Of a stretch of 64,000 nt of DNA, positions 9,773-18,895 are shown piece by piece (positions within the stretch are counted from its first letter, which is position 1; each line of letters begins with the position of its first letter). The stretch is from Streptomyces collinus Tu 365 (lineage in GTDB: Bacteria; Actinomycetota; Actinomycetes; Streptomycetales; Streptomycetaceae), in the NCBI RefSeq assembly GCF_000444875.1, contig NC_021985.1, forward strand, positions 6,344,170 through 6,408,169. Direction: 5' to 3'. Under the pieces are notes generated by a model. The model saw only the letters and a program-made list of their open reading frames with translations. It did no database searches and was not told the DNA's origin. Made by a program: the position numbers and the translations under genes.

Positions 9773-10443
9773 CAGTGACCGCTCTCCTCTTCCGGGCCCC
9801 CGGCGAACGCCGCCTCGACCTTCTCCACGTCGTCCGTCCGCATCATCACGTGCACCAGGTCGCCCTCCTGCAGCACCGTCTGCGAGGTGGGCAGGACCGC
9901 CTCGCCCAGGCGGGTCAGGAACGCCACGCGGACGCCGGTCTCCTCCTGGAGCCGGCTGATCTTGTGACCGACCCACTTGGGGGAGGCGTGCACCTCGGCG
10001 AGCTGCACCCCGCCGGTGGGGTCGCGCCACAGGGGCTCGGCGCCCGAGGGCAGCAGACGGCGCAGCATCTGGTCGGCGGTCCAGCGGACCGTGGCCACGG
10101 TGGGGATGCCCAGGCGCTGGTAGACCTCGGCGCGGCGCGGGTCGTAGATACGGGCGGCCACGTTCTCCACACCGAACATCTCGCGGGCCACGCGCGCGGA
10201 GATGATGTTGGAGTTGTCACCGCTGGAGACGGCGGCGAAGGCGCCGGCCTCCTCGATGCCCGCCTCGCGCAGGGTGTCCTGGTCGAAGCCGACACCGGTG
10301 ACCCGGCGTCCCCCGAATCCCGGGCCCAGCCGGCGGAAGGCGGTGGGGTCCTGGTCGATCACGGCGACCGTGTGGCCCTGTTGCTCCAGGGTCTGGGCGA
10401 GAGCGGAGCCCACTCTTCCGCAGCCCATGATGACGATGTGCAC
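9772..10443 (-). CDS. TrkA-type potassium uptake regulator (RCK domains), first copy
   Basis: 223 residues starting MHIVIMGCGRVGSALAQTLEQQGHTVAVID with a GxGxxG nucleotide-binding fold, then conserved FGVENVAARIYDPRRAEVYQRLG and an RCK_C domain (SRLQEETGVRVAFLTRLGEAVLP). GTG 10443 was chosen because GGAAGG lies 6 nt upstream; an in-frame TTG at 10464 is the alternative. First gene of the RCK pair. Its physical neighbours (small membrane peptide, KimA-like permease) suggest control of potassium transport. Confidence 0.9.
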   Translation of the reverse strand: MHIVIMGCGRVGSALAQTLEQQGHTVAVIDQDPTAFRRLGPGFGGRRVTGVGFDQDTLREAGIEEAGAFAAVSSGDNSNIISARVAREMFGVENVAARIYDPRRAEVYQRLGIPTVATVRWTADQMLRRLLPSGAEPLWRDPTGGVQLAEVHASPKWVGHKISRLQEETGVRVAFLTRLGEAVLPTSQTVLQEGDLVHVMMRTDDVEKVEAAFAGGPEEESGH

Positions 10444-10557
10444 GACCGTCCTTCCGGTGTCCAAAAGTTACTGCTCAGCATCAGGGTCTCAGACCGACGC
10501 CCAAAGCTACACAGGAGCCGTGCGGGCTGGGCACCCCCGTGTCCCGGATCGTGGCGA

Positions 10558-10692
10558 TCACTGGCCCGGTTCGCTGTCCGGGACCACGGAGGGCAGGTCC
10601 CGGCGAGTGATGCTGCGCACGCTGAACAGGGTCAGGATTCCGAGGCCGAGCAGTGCGACCGTGGCACCGATCAGCTCCGCGGTCGCGGGCAT
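10558..10692 (-). CDS. Small single-span membrane peptide (44 residues)
   Basis: A 44-codon frame, ATG 10692 to TGA 10558, preceded by a strong GGAGG at 5-nt spacing. The peptide has one hydrophobic helix (residues 6-24, with LIGATVALLGLGILTLFSV) followed by a basic SITRR segment and a short polar tail, implying one transmembrane helix with a cytoplasmic positive flank. It is transcribed in the same direction as the TrkA pair, 114 bp upstream, and divergently from the permease. By position and size it could be a KdpF-like accessory peptide; that is inference. Confidence 0.7.
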   Translation of the reverse strand: MPATAELIGATVALLGLGILTLFSVRSITRRDLPSVVPDSEPGQ

Positions 10693-10853
10693 GGGACCTC
10701 CGAAGTGCGATGACAGGCGGGATTTGCCATCTAGGCACGCGGAGCGCGCGAAGCACGGAATCCGCAGTTCCGAGCCCCCGTGAGTTCACTCGTGAGGCAG
10801 AACCGGGATGCCGGGTGGGCGGCAACGTGTTCGACGCCCTACGATCCTCTGTC

Positions 10854-12902
10854 GTGTCCAAACTGACCGACGTGCCCAAACGGATTCTGATCGGGCGCGC
10901 ACTGCGCAGTGACCGGCTGGGCGAGACGCTCCTGCCGAAGCGCATCGCACTCCCTGTCTTCGCCTCCGACCCGCTGTCCTCCGTCGCCTACGCGCCGGGG
11001 GAGGTTCTGCTGGTCCTGTCCATCGCGGGCGTGTCGGCGTACCACTTCAGCCCCTGGATCGCCGTCGCGGTCGTCGTGCTGATGTTCACGGTCGTCGCCT
11101 CCTACCGGCAGAACGTGCACGCCTACCCGAGCGGCGGTGGCGACTACGAGGTCGCCACCACCAACCTCGGGCCCAAGGCCGGCCTCACCGTGGCCAGCGC
11201 GCTGCTCGTCGACTACGTCCTGACCGTCGCGGTCTCCATCGCCTCCGGCATCGAGAACCTCGGCTCCGCGGTCCCGTTCGTGGTGCAGCACAAGGTGCTG
11301 TGCGCGACGGCCGTGATCATCCTGCTGACCCTGATGAACCTGCGGGGCGTGAAGGAGTCGGGCAAGCTCTTCGCGATCCCGACCTACGTGTTCGTCGGCG
11401 GCGTCTTCGTCATGATCGCGTGGGGCGCGTTCCGCGGCCTGGTCCTCGGCGACACCATGCACGCGCCGACGGCCGACTACCACATCAAGGCCGAGCACCA
11501 GGGCCTCGCGGGCTTCGCGCTCGTCTTCCTGCTCCTGCGTGCCTTCTCCTCCGGCTGTGCCGCCCTGACGGGCGTGGAGGCCATCTCCAACGGCGTCCCG
11601 GCCTTCCGCAAGCCCAAGTCGAAGAACGCGGCGACCACGCTCGCCATGATGGGCCTGCTGGCCGTCACGATGTTCTGCGGCATCATCGCCCTCGCCATGT
11701 CGACGAACGTCCGCATGGCCGAGCACCCCGCCACCGACCTGATCCACAACGGAAAGCCGGTCGGCTCCGGCTACGTCCAGAACCCGGTGATCTCCCAGGT
11801 CGCCGAGGCGGTCTTCGGCAAGGGCAGCTTCCTGTTCGTGCTGCTGGCCGCCGCCACCGCCCTGGTGCTGTTCCTCGCGGCGAACACGGCGTACAACGGC
11901 TTCCCGCTGCTCGGCTCGATCCTCGCCCAGGACCGCTACCTGCCCCGCCAGCTCCACACCCGCGGCGACCGCCTCGCCTTCTCCAACGGCATCGTGCTGC
12001 TGGCCGGCGCGGCGACCCTGCTCGTGGTCATCTACGGCGCGGACTCCACCCGGCTGATCCAGCTCTACATCGTCGGCGTGTTCGTGTCCTTCACCCTCAG
12101 CCAGACCGGCATGGTCCGGCACTGGAACCGCCACCTCGCGGTCGAGAAGGACGCGGCCAAGCGCAGCCACATGATCCGCTCCCGCGCGATCAACGCCTTC
12201 GGCGCCTTCTTCACCGGCCTGGTGCTCGTCGTCGTCCTGGTCACCAAGTTCACGCACGGCGCCTGGGTCGCCCTGCTGGGCATGTGCATCTTCTACGCGA
12301 CCATGACGGCGATCCGTAAGCACTACGACCGCGTCGCCGAGGAGATCGCGGCCCCCGAGGGCCCGAGCGACGACAGCGTCCGGCCCTCCCGGGTGCACTC
12401 CGTCGTGCTGATCTCCAAGATCCACCGCCCCACCCTGCGCGCCATGGCCTACGCCAAGCTGATGCGCTCGGACACCCTGGAGGCGCTCACCGTCAACGTC
12501 GACCCGGCGGAGACCAAGGCGCTGCGCGAGGAGTGGGAGCGGCGCGGCATCGACGTACCGCTGAAGGTCCTCGACTCGCCGTACCGCGAGATCACGCGGC
12601 CGATCATCGAGTACGTCAAGGGCCTGCGCAAGGAGTCCCCGCGCGACGCCGTCTCCGTGATCATCCCCGAGTACGTGGTCGGCCACTGGTACGAGCACCT
12701 GCTGCACAACCAGAGCGCCCTGCGGCTCAAGGGACGCCTGCTGTTCACGCCGGGCGTCATGGTGACCTCGGTGCCCTACCAGCTCCAGTCCTCCGAGGCG
12801 GCCAAGCTGCGCGCCCGCAGGCGCCAGGAGTGGAACGCGCCCGGCGCGGTCCGGCGCGGCCCGGCGGTGGAACGGCCGAAGGAGTCCGCGGCCAAGGACT
12901 GA
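10854..12902 (+). CDS. APC-superfamily permease, KimA-like potassium importer candidate
   Basis: 682 residues. The N-terminal ALPVFASDPLSSVAYAPGEVLLVL segment and about 12 transmembrane helices (residues 40-470) match the APC/KUP-type family that includes KimA. A soluble C-terminal domain of about 180 residues follows (LISKIHRPTLRAMAYAKLMRS to the end), with a USP-like alpha/beta look, as in KimA. The KimA assignment is inference from sequence flavour and the TrkA neighbours; databases usually say amino acid permease. GTG 10854 sits 8 nt after a TACGAT -10 (10840-10845), consistent with leaderless transcription. Confidence 0.88.
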   Translation: MSKLTDVPKRILIGRALRSDRLGETLLPKRIALPVFASDPLSSVAYAPGEVLLVLSIAGVSAYHFSPWIAVAVVVLMFTVVASYRQNVHAYPSGGGDYEVATTNLGPKAGLTVASALLVDYVLTVAVSIASGIENLGSAVPFVVQHKVLCATAVIILLTLMNLRGVKESGKLFAIPTYVFVGGVFVMIAWGAFRGLVLGDTMHAPTADYHIKAEHQGLAGFALVFLLLRAFSSGCAALTGVEAISNGVPAFRKPKSKNAATTLAMMGLLAVTMFCGIIALAMSTNVRMAEHPATDLIHNGKPVGSGYVQNPVISQVAEAVFGKGSFLFVLLAAATALVLFLAANTAYNGFPLLGSILAQDRYLPRQLHTRGDRLAFSNGIVLLAGAATLLVVIYGADSTRLIQLYIVGVFVSFTLSQTGMVRHWNRHLAVEKDAAKRSHMIRSRAINAFGAFFTGLVLVVVLVTKFTHGAWVALLGMCIFYATMTAIRKHYDRVAEEIAAPEGPSDDSVRPSRVHSVVLISKIHRPTLRAMAYAKLMRSDTLEALTVNVDPAETKALREEWERRGIDVPLKVLDSPYREITRPIIEYVKGLRKESPRDAVSVIIPEYVVGHWYEHLLHNQSALRLKGRLLFTPGVMVTSVPYQLQSSEAAKLRARRRQEWNAPGAVRRGPAVERPKESAAKD

Positions 12903-13042
12903 GGCACGGGTCCCGGGCCCCGGACGCGAGCGCGGGACCGGGGCGCGTGAGCGAGGCCGTAGACTGGTGGGCTGTTGTCAGGCCCGCCGGTCCGCGGCCT
13001 CTTCCGTTGCCGCGGTCCCTCCCGATCTGGAGTCACCCCACC

Positions 13043-14371
13043 ATGCAGGCAGAACCGACCAAGTCTCTGGTGGGCGAGGAGTACGAGGTCGAGATCGGCC
13101 CCGTCGCCCACGGCGGCCACTGCATCGCCCGCACCGCCGAGGGCCAGGTGCTCTTCGTCCGGCACACCCTGCCCGGCGAACGGGTGGTGGCCCGGGTGAC
13201 CGAGGGCGAGGAGGGTGCACGCTTCCTGCGCGCCGACGCCGTACAGATCCTCGAGGCGTCCAAGGACCGCATCGAGGCCCCCTGCCCCTACGCCGGCCCT
13301 GGCCGCTGCGGCGGCTGCGACTGGCAGCACGCCAAGCCCGGCGCCCAGCGCCGCCTCAAGGGCGAGGTGATCGCCGAGCAGCTCAAGCGGCTCGCGGGCC
13401 TCACCCCCGAGGAAGCGGGCTGGGACGGCACGGTGCTGCCCGCCGAGGGGGACAAGCTGCCCGCCGGCGAGGTGCCGCAGTGGCGCACCCGCGTGCAGTA
13501 CGCCGTGGACGCCGACGGCAACGCCGGACTGCGCCGCCACCGCTCGCACGAGGTCGAGCCGATCGACCACTGCATGATCGCCGCGCCCGGCGTCAGCGAG
13601 CTGGGCATCGAGGACCGGGACTGGGCCGGCATGGCCGCCGTCGACGCGATCGCCGCCACCGGCTCCCAGGACCGCATGGTCATCCTGGAGCCCCGCCCCG
13701 GCGCGCGGCTGCCGCTCGTCGAGCTCGACCGGCCCGTCTCCGTGATGCGGGTCGACGAGAAGGACGGCGGCATCCACCGCGTCCACGGCCGCGCGTTCGT
13801 CCGCGAGCGCGCCGACGACCGCACCTACCGCGTCGGCAGCGGCGGCTTCTGGCAGGTCCACCCGAAGGCGGCCGACACCCTGGTCAAGGCCGTGATGCAG
13901 GGCCTGCTGCCGCGCAAGGGCGAGATGGCCCTCGACCTCTACTGCGGCGTCGGCCTCTTCGCCGGCGCCCTGGCCGACCGCCTCGGCGAGAAGGGCGCGG
14001 TCCTCGGCATCGAGTCCGGCAAGCGCGCGGTGGAGGACGCCCGGCACAACCTGGCCGACTTCCCCCGGGTCCGGATCGAGCAGGGCAAGGTCGAGTCGGT
14101 CCTCCCGCGCACCGGCATCACCGAGGTCGACCTGATCGTCCTGGACCCGCCTCGCGCCGGAGCCGGCCGCAAGACGGTGGAACACCTGGCGTCCCTGGGC
14201 GCCCGCCGCATCGCCTACGTCGCCTGCGACCCGGCCGCCCTCGCCCGCGACCTGGGGTACTTCCGCGACGGCGGCTACCGGGTGCGGACGCTGCGGGCGT
14301 TCGACCTGTTCCCGATGACGCATCACGTGGAGTGCGTGGCGATTCTGGAGCCGGTCGCGAAGGGCTCCTGA
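13043..14371 (+). CDS. TrmA/RumA-family RNA m5U methyltransferase
   Basis: 442 residues. An N-terminal TRAM-like beta domain (residues 5-65) precedes an Fe-S-type cysteine cluster (Cys81, Cys89, Cys92 in CPYAGPGRCGGCDW). The SAM motif is DLYCGVGLFAGAL, followed by DPPRAGAGR and the catalytic nucleophile Cys395 in YVACDP. The family methylates uracil C5 in tRNA or rRNA; which RNA is not decidable here. ATG 13043 fits the first TRAM strand. A TAGACT -10-like box lies at 12960. This is the last core gene before the accessory island. Confidence 0.92.
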   Translation: MQAEPTKSLVGEEYEVEIGPVAHGGHCIARTAEGQVLFVRHTLPGERVVARVTEGEEGARFLRADAVQILEASKDRIEAPCPYAGPGRCGGCDWQHAKPGAQRRLKGEVIAEQLKRLAGLTPEEAGWDGTVLPAEGDKLPAGEVPQWRTRVQYAVDADGNAGLRRHRSHEVEPIDHCMIAAPGVSELGIEDRDWAGMAAVDAIAATGSQDRMVILEPRPGARLPLVELDRPVSVMRVDEKDGGIHRVHGRAFVRERADDRTYRVGSGGFWQVHPKAADTLVKAVMQGLLPRKGEMALDLYCGVGLFAGALADRLGEKGAVLGIESGKRAVEDARHNLADFPRVRIEQGKVESVLPRTGITEVDLIVLDPPRAGAGRKTVEHLASLGARRIAYVACDPAALARDLGYFRDGGYRVRTLRAFDLFPMTHHVECVAILEPVAKGS

Positions 14372-14426
14372 CCTGGGGCTTGGTGCGTGCGCATTATGTG
14401 CAGTGTGGGCGTTACGGGCGATATCT

Positions 14427-14464
14427 TGACGCTGAAATGACGCTTGTGACGCTCATTTGACGCT
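14427..14464 (+). repeat. Four direct TGACGCT repeats (iteron-like)
   Basis: TGACGCT occurs at 14427, 14438, 14447 and 14458, spacing 11, 9 and 11 nt, roughly one per helical turn, just past the methyltransferase stop and at the left edge of the accessory island. The arrangement resembles arm-type integrase/excisionase sites or a repressor array. No gene between 14372 and 14606 is convincing. Confidence 0.6.
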
Positions 14465-14606
14465 CGTTCTGATGGAGTGTCAGGTGATGAGTAGTGCGTC
14501 GGTCCATCAGGATGCCGAAGGGCGGAGGGCTCCTTCTGCCAGAGCCCGCGGCTCTCAGGTGTGCCCCCGGCCCAAGCTCACTTCTCGGTGTTTCGAAAGT
14601 GCTCGC

Positions 14607-15119
14607 TCAGGAACTGAGGCTCTTGCGGCGGGCACGGAACGTGTACGTGGTGCCGTTCGCGTCCGTGTGGTAACCCCAGCCGCCAGTGACCGCCAGGTCC
14701 CAACCGTGTTGCTCTCTCATTTGCGCGGCGAAGGTGCGACGGTCCTTGACGGAACATCCGCAGGCGAGGCGTAGGTCAATGCTCACGTACTGGCTGCGGG
14801 GATTCTGCTCACCGTCCGCCAGGCTCCAGTGGACGTCGTGGACGTGGTCGGCAAGGCCGGTTCGCTCCTCGTCGTGGACGATGCCGTGTGCCCGCGCGAA
14901 CTCGTCCAGGTCATCGATGGCGAAGAGGTCGCTTCGCCACTGTCCGGGCCAGACCGCGAAGAGGCGGGATGCTCCAGCGACTGCGCGTTGATGGGCGTCG
15001 GGTCCCGCGCCCTGGGTGACTCGGCCGTCCTCGTGGACTTCGATGTAGCACGTGGTGTCCAGCGTGTACGGGAAGTCCTTCCCAGCGGCGGCAGCGCTTC
15101 TCGGTTCCATGGCCCCCAT
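14607..15119 (-). CDS. Hypothetical protein at the island edge
   Basis: 170 residues (161 if the ATG at 15092... is ignored in favour of the in-frame second ATG at 15110 is used: 167). No family recognised. The N-terminal part is beta-like (FPYTLDTTCYIEVHEDGRV), the middle is acidic, and three Cys lie at positions C24, C116 and C118 or close by (ACGCSVKDRRTF), followed by a basic tail. No signal peptide or membrane helix. Codon usage is less GC-biased than the core genes, consistent with acquired DNA. The start is uncertain because neither ATG has a clear ribosome-binding site. Confidence 0.5.
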   Translation of the reverse strand: MGAMEPRSAAAAGKDFPYTLDTTCYIEVHEDGRVTQGAGPDAHQRAVAGASRLFAVWPGQWRSDLFAIDDLDEFARAHGIVHDEERTGLADHVHDVHWSLADGEQNPRSQYVSIDLRLACGCSVKDRRTFAAQMREQHGWDLAVTGGWGYHTDANGTTYTFRARRKSLSS

Positions 15120-15310
15120 CCCGCGGTGATCGTGAGGCCACGTTACGGCAGGGCGCGGGGCGGCGCTGCGGCCTTCCGGAGTTTTGCCAGCGGGCCGCCG
15201 TACGCCGCGGCGGCCTGGCGCGAATTAGGGCACGCGAAGGGCGCAGAGGTCCGAAAAGGTTTAGATGAGCAACGAACTCCAGGCTGCTGACGTCGAGTTC
15301 CACGCTGTGA

Positions 15311-15351
15311 CGGGTGACGAGAATCGAACCCGTGCTCTCAGCTTTGGAAGC
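15311..15351 (-). other. Truncated tRNA-Gly(TCC) 3' half, integration scar
   Basis: On the minus strand 15351-15311 gives GCTTCCAAAGCTGAGAGC, then a T-arm with GGTTCGATTC and the acceptor 3' strand CACCCG. This is the anticodon-to-acceptor half of a tRNA-Gly with anticodon TCC. The 5' half and D-arm are absent; the flank beyond 15352 is GC-rich DNA like the region beside Streptomyces integrase genes. It is best read as the duplicated 3' end (att site) of an integrated element. The complete tRNA and an integrase are not in the window. Confidence 0.75.
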
Positions 15352-15591
15352 GACGGCGGTTGGGCGGGGGCTATGTCTCTGACCTGGGCAGACGTCATCT
15401 CTCCGGGGTGGTCGGGCGGTCTGTTCGCGCCGCTGTTGACCGTGGTTTTCCGCTCTTAAGGGCACGCTGAGGGCACGGCGTCCTGGATCGGCGGAACATT
15501 CCGTGAGCGCGATGGCCGAAGTGCCGGGATTGGCTCGCTCCGCTGCCTGGACCAGAAGCCCCGTCGCGAGTGCACACGCCGTCTTGGCGGG

Positions 15592-15716
15592 GAGCCCTTC
15601 AGCGGCTGGACGATAACCTTCACCGACCCCAACTCTGCGCTGCCATCGTCGACAGCCTGACCTTCAACGGCGCGATCATCCAGACCGGCACCAAGTCCTA
15701 CCGCTTCGCCCGTTGA
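15592..15716 (+). pseudogene. IstB-like transposition ATPase relic
   Basis: Translation gives GEPFSGWTITFTDP, then after a frame change LCAAIVDSLTFNGAIIQTGTKSYRFAR with a stop at 15714-15716. This resembles the C-terminus of IstB-like ATP-binding helper proteins of actinobacterial insertion sequences (FSGWTKTFTDPRLCAAIVDRLTFNG in relatives, from memory). Only about 40 codons remain, the frame is broken near 15629, and the transposase and terminal repeats were not found. Confidence 0.65.
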
Positions 15717-16229
15717 GGAGCCGCCTGGCTGTAGCTGCCGTGGCTGCTGCGGCCGATTGCTGACCTCTTGACCAAGGGTGCACCGAAGACCGTCTGCCCA
15801 AGTCCGTGGGCGTTCGCACCGCGCAACAGCTCCGGCATCATTACCGCGCTTATCCCAACAGCCATGCTTAGCCAGGAAATTACTAGGTACCTCACCCGAT
15901 TGGGTGAATGCTGTCGAGGTGAATGGGCGCAGCTGGACACTCCGGTGGCAGAGTCCACCACGCACGTCGGTGGTCTATCGCTGGCGTCCGCCTCATGCCG
16001 CCGTCGGCGGAGCAGGAAACCAGTCGAGAGATCCCCAGGCCCACGGTGCCGTTCGGGTTGATCCTTCTGCGGGCGTCGGCAACTGGACCGTACGAAGCGG
16101 AACACGCCGAACAACCAGGGTTGTCGGTTTGCGTCCCGCTGCCGCGAGGCTTCGCCTCGGGTGCGTGTCACGCGCCCGGCGGACGGATGCGTGCTGTCAC
16201 CCAGCTGCGGCTGTGAGAAGGACTACTCC
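15717..16229. other. No gene seen; degraded DNA upstream of the 843-residue protein
   Basis: About 510 bp between the IstB relic and the next gene. Frames exist on both strands but lack ribosome-binding sites and family resemblance. The region is probably decayed insertion DNA plus the promoter of the downstream gene. It includes the inverted repeat GCCGCGAGGCTTCGCCTCGG near 16141-16160, a small hairpin. Confidence 0.4.
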
Positions 16230-18761
16230 ATGGCAACCAAGCGGCCTGACGGCATCTACCCCTACATCGGCACCGATACATGGGGAGAGCGACTCGCGGA
16301 CGCCGTCGAGAACACCTGTGAGCAGGCGGGCGTGATCCCGCCCCCGCGTTCCGCGATCACCGAGGGCATCGCTACTGCCCTCGGCGACACCGAGATCAAG
16401 AAGATCGTTGTCACCTCTCGTGGCAAGAAGGTCCTCACCCCCTCCGCTTGGCGCGAGGTCAACTCGGGTGACGACAAGGTCCTGTTGCTCATCTGCGACG
16501 TCCACGGTGCAGCCGTGGTCCCCTGGGACCTCAACGACCGCACTGTCAGTTCCTGGGCTCCGCCCAGCCCGGAAGCCACCCAGCGCGTCGTTGAACTCGT
16601 GGCGGCTGAAGCCGACTTGGAGAACGCGGAGAAGGCCAAGAAGCTCGCCGAGAAGGAGTGTGACGCCCGGCGACGCGCACCCGGTGATGATCCGCACGCC
16701 GCTGCGGCCCTCGCCGCGGCGCAGGAGAAGTACGTGCATGCCAGCAAGCGGGTGCGGGAGGCTGAGCGCACGAAAGCCGCCTTGCTTTCCGCACTTGGCC
16801 AGCGCCGGCCGCGTCCGGTAGTTCACGCGGCAGAGGAAGACGGCGAGCCCAAGACCGCCCTCGTCCTGGCCGAGCAGCAGTACGAGGTGGCAGTTCATGT
16901 TCACCGCTACGCCGTGGAGAACCTGCGGCGCTCCGGCAAGACCCGCGGCTACGACCTCGCCGAGTCCCTGGTCACCGCCGGTCAGCTGACGCGTGGCATG
17001 AGCGTTCTCCAGCAGTGGCAAGTTACCAACCCTGATGGCAGTACCTCCCGGCTGTGGCGGATGGTCGCAGTGACTGCCAATAACCGCGCCCTGGCCCGAC
17101 TCGATGTATTCGGTCTGCGCTCAGAGCACCTGGTGACCGGGATGCCCCAGTCCGCTGTGCCGCTTTCCAAGGGGCCGAACGACCCCACCGTGCTGCTGCT
17201 CAGCCAGCGGGAGATCCTTAACCGCGTCTCGCATGGCTTCAACGAGGACAGTGCCGCAGATGCGACGGAGCCGGACCACAAGGCGCTGCGCGCAATGAAG
17301 ATCGCCACCGTGCCGGCCGAGATTGTCATCGGCTGCAGCAAGCCTGCCGCGCTGGAGCACGTGCTGCGGGCGTTGAACGTCAACGACCACCTGCGCGGTA
17401 TCCAGCCGTACGACGAGGATGCGCGCCTGATCGCCTTGTTTGCCACGCTCGTGGACACCTATGCCAAGGAGGGCAAGCTGGGACCGATCCTTGCGGACGC
17501 CTTCCCCACCGCCCAGGGGGCTGATCTGCTGGACCTGGGCGGCGTGCGCGACGCCCTCACCGCAAACGGTTCCCTCGACCCGCTGGCTCCCCTGCTGCCT
17601 GCCGACGAGAAGGTCTCGCCGGTCACCTTGCGGGACATCGCCATCCGTGCCATCACCACCCTCGTCTTCCCGGACGTACCCCCCGCCGGTCCGGAGACCG
17701 GCAAACGTCAGGTTCGGGACACCGGACCCTACTGGCCCATCGTGAAGGCCGCCCTGCAGGAAGCCCCGTGGAGCCAGATCCGGGCCAAGACCGCAGAGGC
17801 CCGTACCAGGCTCTGGTCCGCTGCTATCGCACAGATGTTTCTGCATCGCGCCAACATTCTCTCCGCGCTCGGCCTGTTCGGCGTGCCCGAAGTCAAGGAC
17901 GGCTCCGGGCAGGATCCGAGGCCGCTAAAGGAACTGCTTCTCGGCGCCGAGGCTGGAGATGCCACCGCGTGGGCGGCACTGGTGCGGCGGATGGCACCCG
18001 CACTGATCCACACTCCCGAACCGCTGATCACCCCCGGTCAGGGCAGTGAGGCGGGAGCGGGGCGCAAGGGCGTCCGTCGTACCCCGACGAATGCCCTTGC
18101 GGCCCTGACGCTCGCTTACACCGAGAATGCGCCAGGCGTCAGCAGGGAGCTTCTGCTCGCGTTCGCCCGGTCCGTGCTGCAGCACCCAGACGCGACCCAG
18201 GCGCCCGAAGCGCCCGGCGGCGGACGGCTTGTCTGCTACGGCGAGAGCCTCTGGAGTGAGGAGGACCAGACCCCGATCGTGCCCGGGATGGTGCTCGCTC
18301 CTGACATCAATGGTGAAGCCACCTCTTTCGTCGCCGACAAGGCGTGGTTCGATCACCTCTTCCCGGCGGAACTGGGCCGTGCCTCACGGACTGGTGCCTC
18401 TGGTAGCAACGCCGGCGACGGGGGGAGCGACTCTGAGAGCACCAACCAGTCGGATGGCGCCACGACCATCCATGGGCAGGTACCACCATCCGACCCGCGA
18501 GACCGGCTGGCCGAACTCCGACGGGAGCTGCCGGCCCGGATCGAGCTGGCCGAAGGCATCTACCAGCGTGCCGTCGAGGCGGCCAACGCTCTCCTGGTCG
18601 ACTTCGATGAAGCGAGCCGCCTGCGCTCCCAGTTGGGCGAGGAGCCATTGCCTGCCGACCAAAGGATCCAGTGGATGGAACGCCTGGCGTCCGCCCGTAA
18701 GACGGCTCAGGACAGTGCGACGGTGCTGAGCCAGGTGGAGGCCCTCATCCTGCAGGTGTAG
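16230..18761 (+). CDS. Large orphan protein of unknown function
   Basis: 843 residues, ATG 16230 with GAGAAGGA at 16216. Not recognised. An N-terminal globular part (1-120) is followed by an Ala/Glu/Lys-rich stretch likely to be coiled coil (about 128-190). A mixed alpha/beta centre (240-480) contains MVAVTANNRALARLDVFGL and a VIGCSKPAALEHVLRALNVNDH segment that faintly recalls ParB- or DGQHR-like proteins. Then come helical domains, a Ser/Gly-rich linker (about 735-760) and a C-terminal coiled coil. There is no P-loop, signal peptide or membrane span. It stands alone between two tRNA-derived scars and ends at a strong terminator, as single-gene cargo such as a defence gene would. That role is inference. 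Confidence 0.8.
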   Translation: MATKRPDGIYPYIGTDTWGERLADAVENTCEQAGVIPPPRSAITEGIATALGDTEIKKIVVTSRGKKVLTPSAWREVNSGDDKVLLLICDVHGAAVVPWDLNDRTVSSWAPPSPEATQRVVELVAAEADLENAEKAKKLAEKECDARRRAPGDDPHAAAALAAAQEKYVHASKRVREAERTKAALLSALGQRRPRPVVHAAEEDGEPKTALVLAEQQYEVAVHVHRYAVENLRRSGKTRGYDLAESLVTAGQLTRGMSVLQQWQVTNPDGSTSRLWRMVAVTANNRALARLDVFGLRSEHLVTGMPQSAVPLSKGPNDPTVLLLSQREILNRVSHGFNEDSAADATEPDHKALRAMKIATVPAEIVIGCSKPAALEHVLRALNVNDHLRGIQPYDEDARLIALFATLVDTYAKEGKLGPILADAFPTAQGADLLDLGGVRDALTANGSLDPLAPLLPADEKVSPVTLRDIAIRAITTLVFPDVPPAGPETGKRQVRDTGPYWPIVKAALQEAPWSQIRAKTAEARTRLWSAAIAQMFLHRANILSALGLFGVPEVKDGSGQDPRPLKELLLGAEAGDATAWAALVRRMAPALIHTPEPLITPGQGSEAGAGRKGVRRTPTNALAALTLAYTENAPGVSRELLLAFARSVLQHPDATQAPEAPGGGRLVCYGESLWSEEDQTPIVPGMVLAPDINGEATSFVADKAWFDHLFPAELGRASRTGASGSNAGDGGSDSESTNQSDGATTIHGQVPPSDPRDRLAELRRELPARIELAEGIYQRAVEAANALLVDFDEASRLRSQLGEEPLPADQRIQWMERLASARKTAQDSATVLSQVEALILQV

Positions 18762-18812
18762 GGGCTGCTCGATCCTGGAACAGACCGACTTGAAGTGGTG
18801 CTCGACTGACGG

Positions 18813-18843
18813 CCGTGCACCAACCACTGGGGTTGGTGCACGG
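18813..18843 (+). terminator. Hairpin terminator after the orphan 843-residue protein
   Basis: CCGTGCACCAACC (18813-18825) and its perfect complement (18831-18843) flank a 5-nt loop, 51 nt past the stop codon. A weaker GGCCCC/GGGGCC hairpin followed by TTCGTTT lies at 18928-18960. Confidence 0.75.
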
Positions 18844-18895
18844 AACCCAAGGCGTCACCGTCCATCGTGGTCCGCCCAGATCCAGCCAGGGCAAC

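Noticed and set aside
14457..14774. 105-residue plus-strand frame starting in the TGACGCT repeats
   Set aside because: Overlaps the minus-strand hypothetical gene, resembles no family, and the start lies inside the repeat array.
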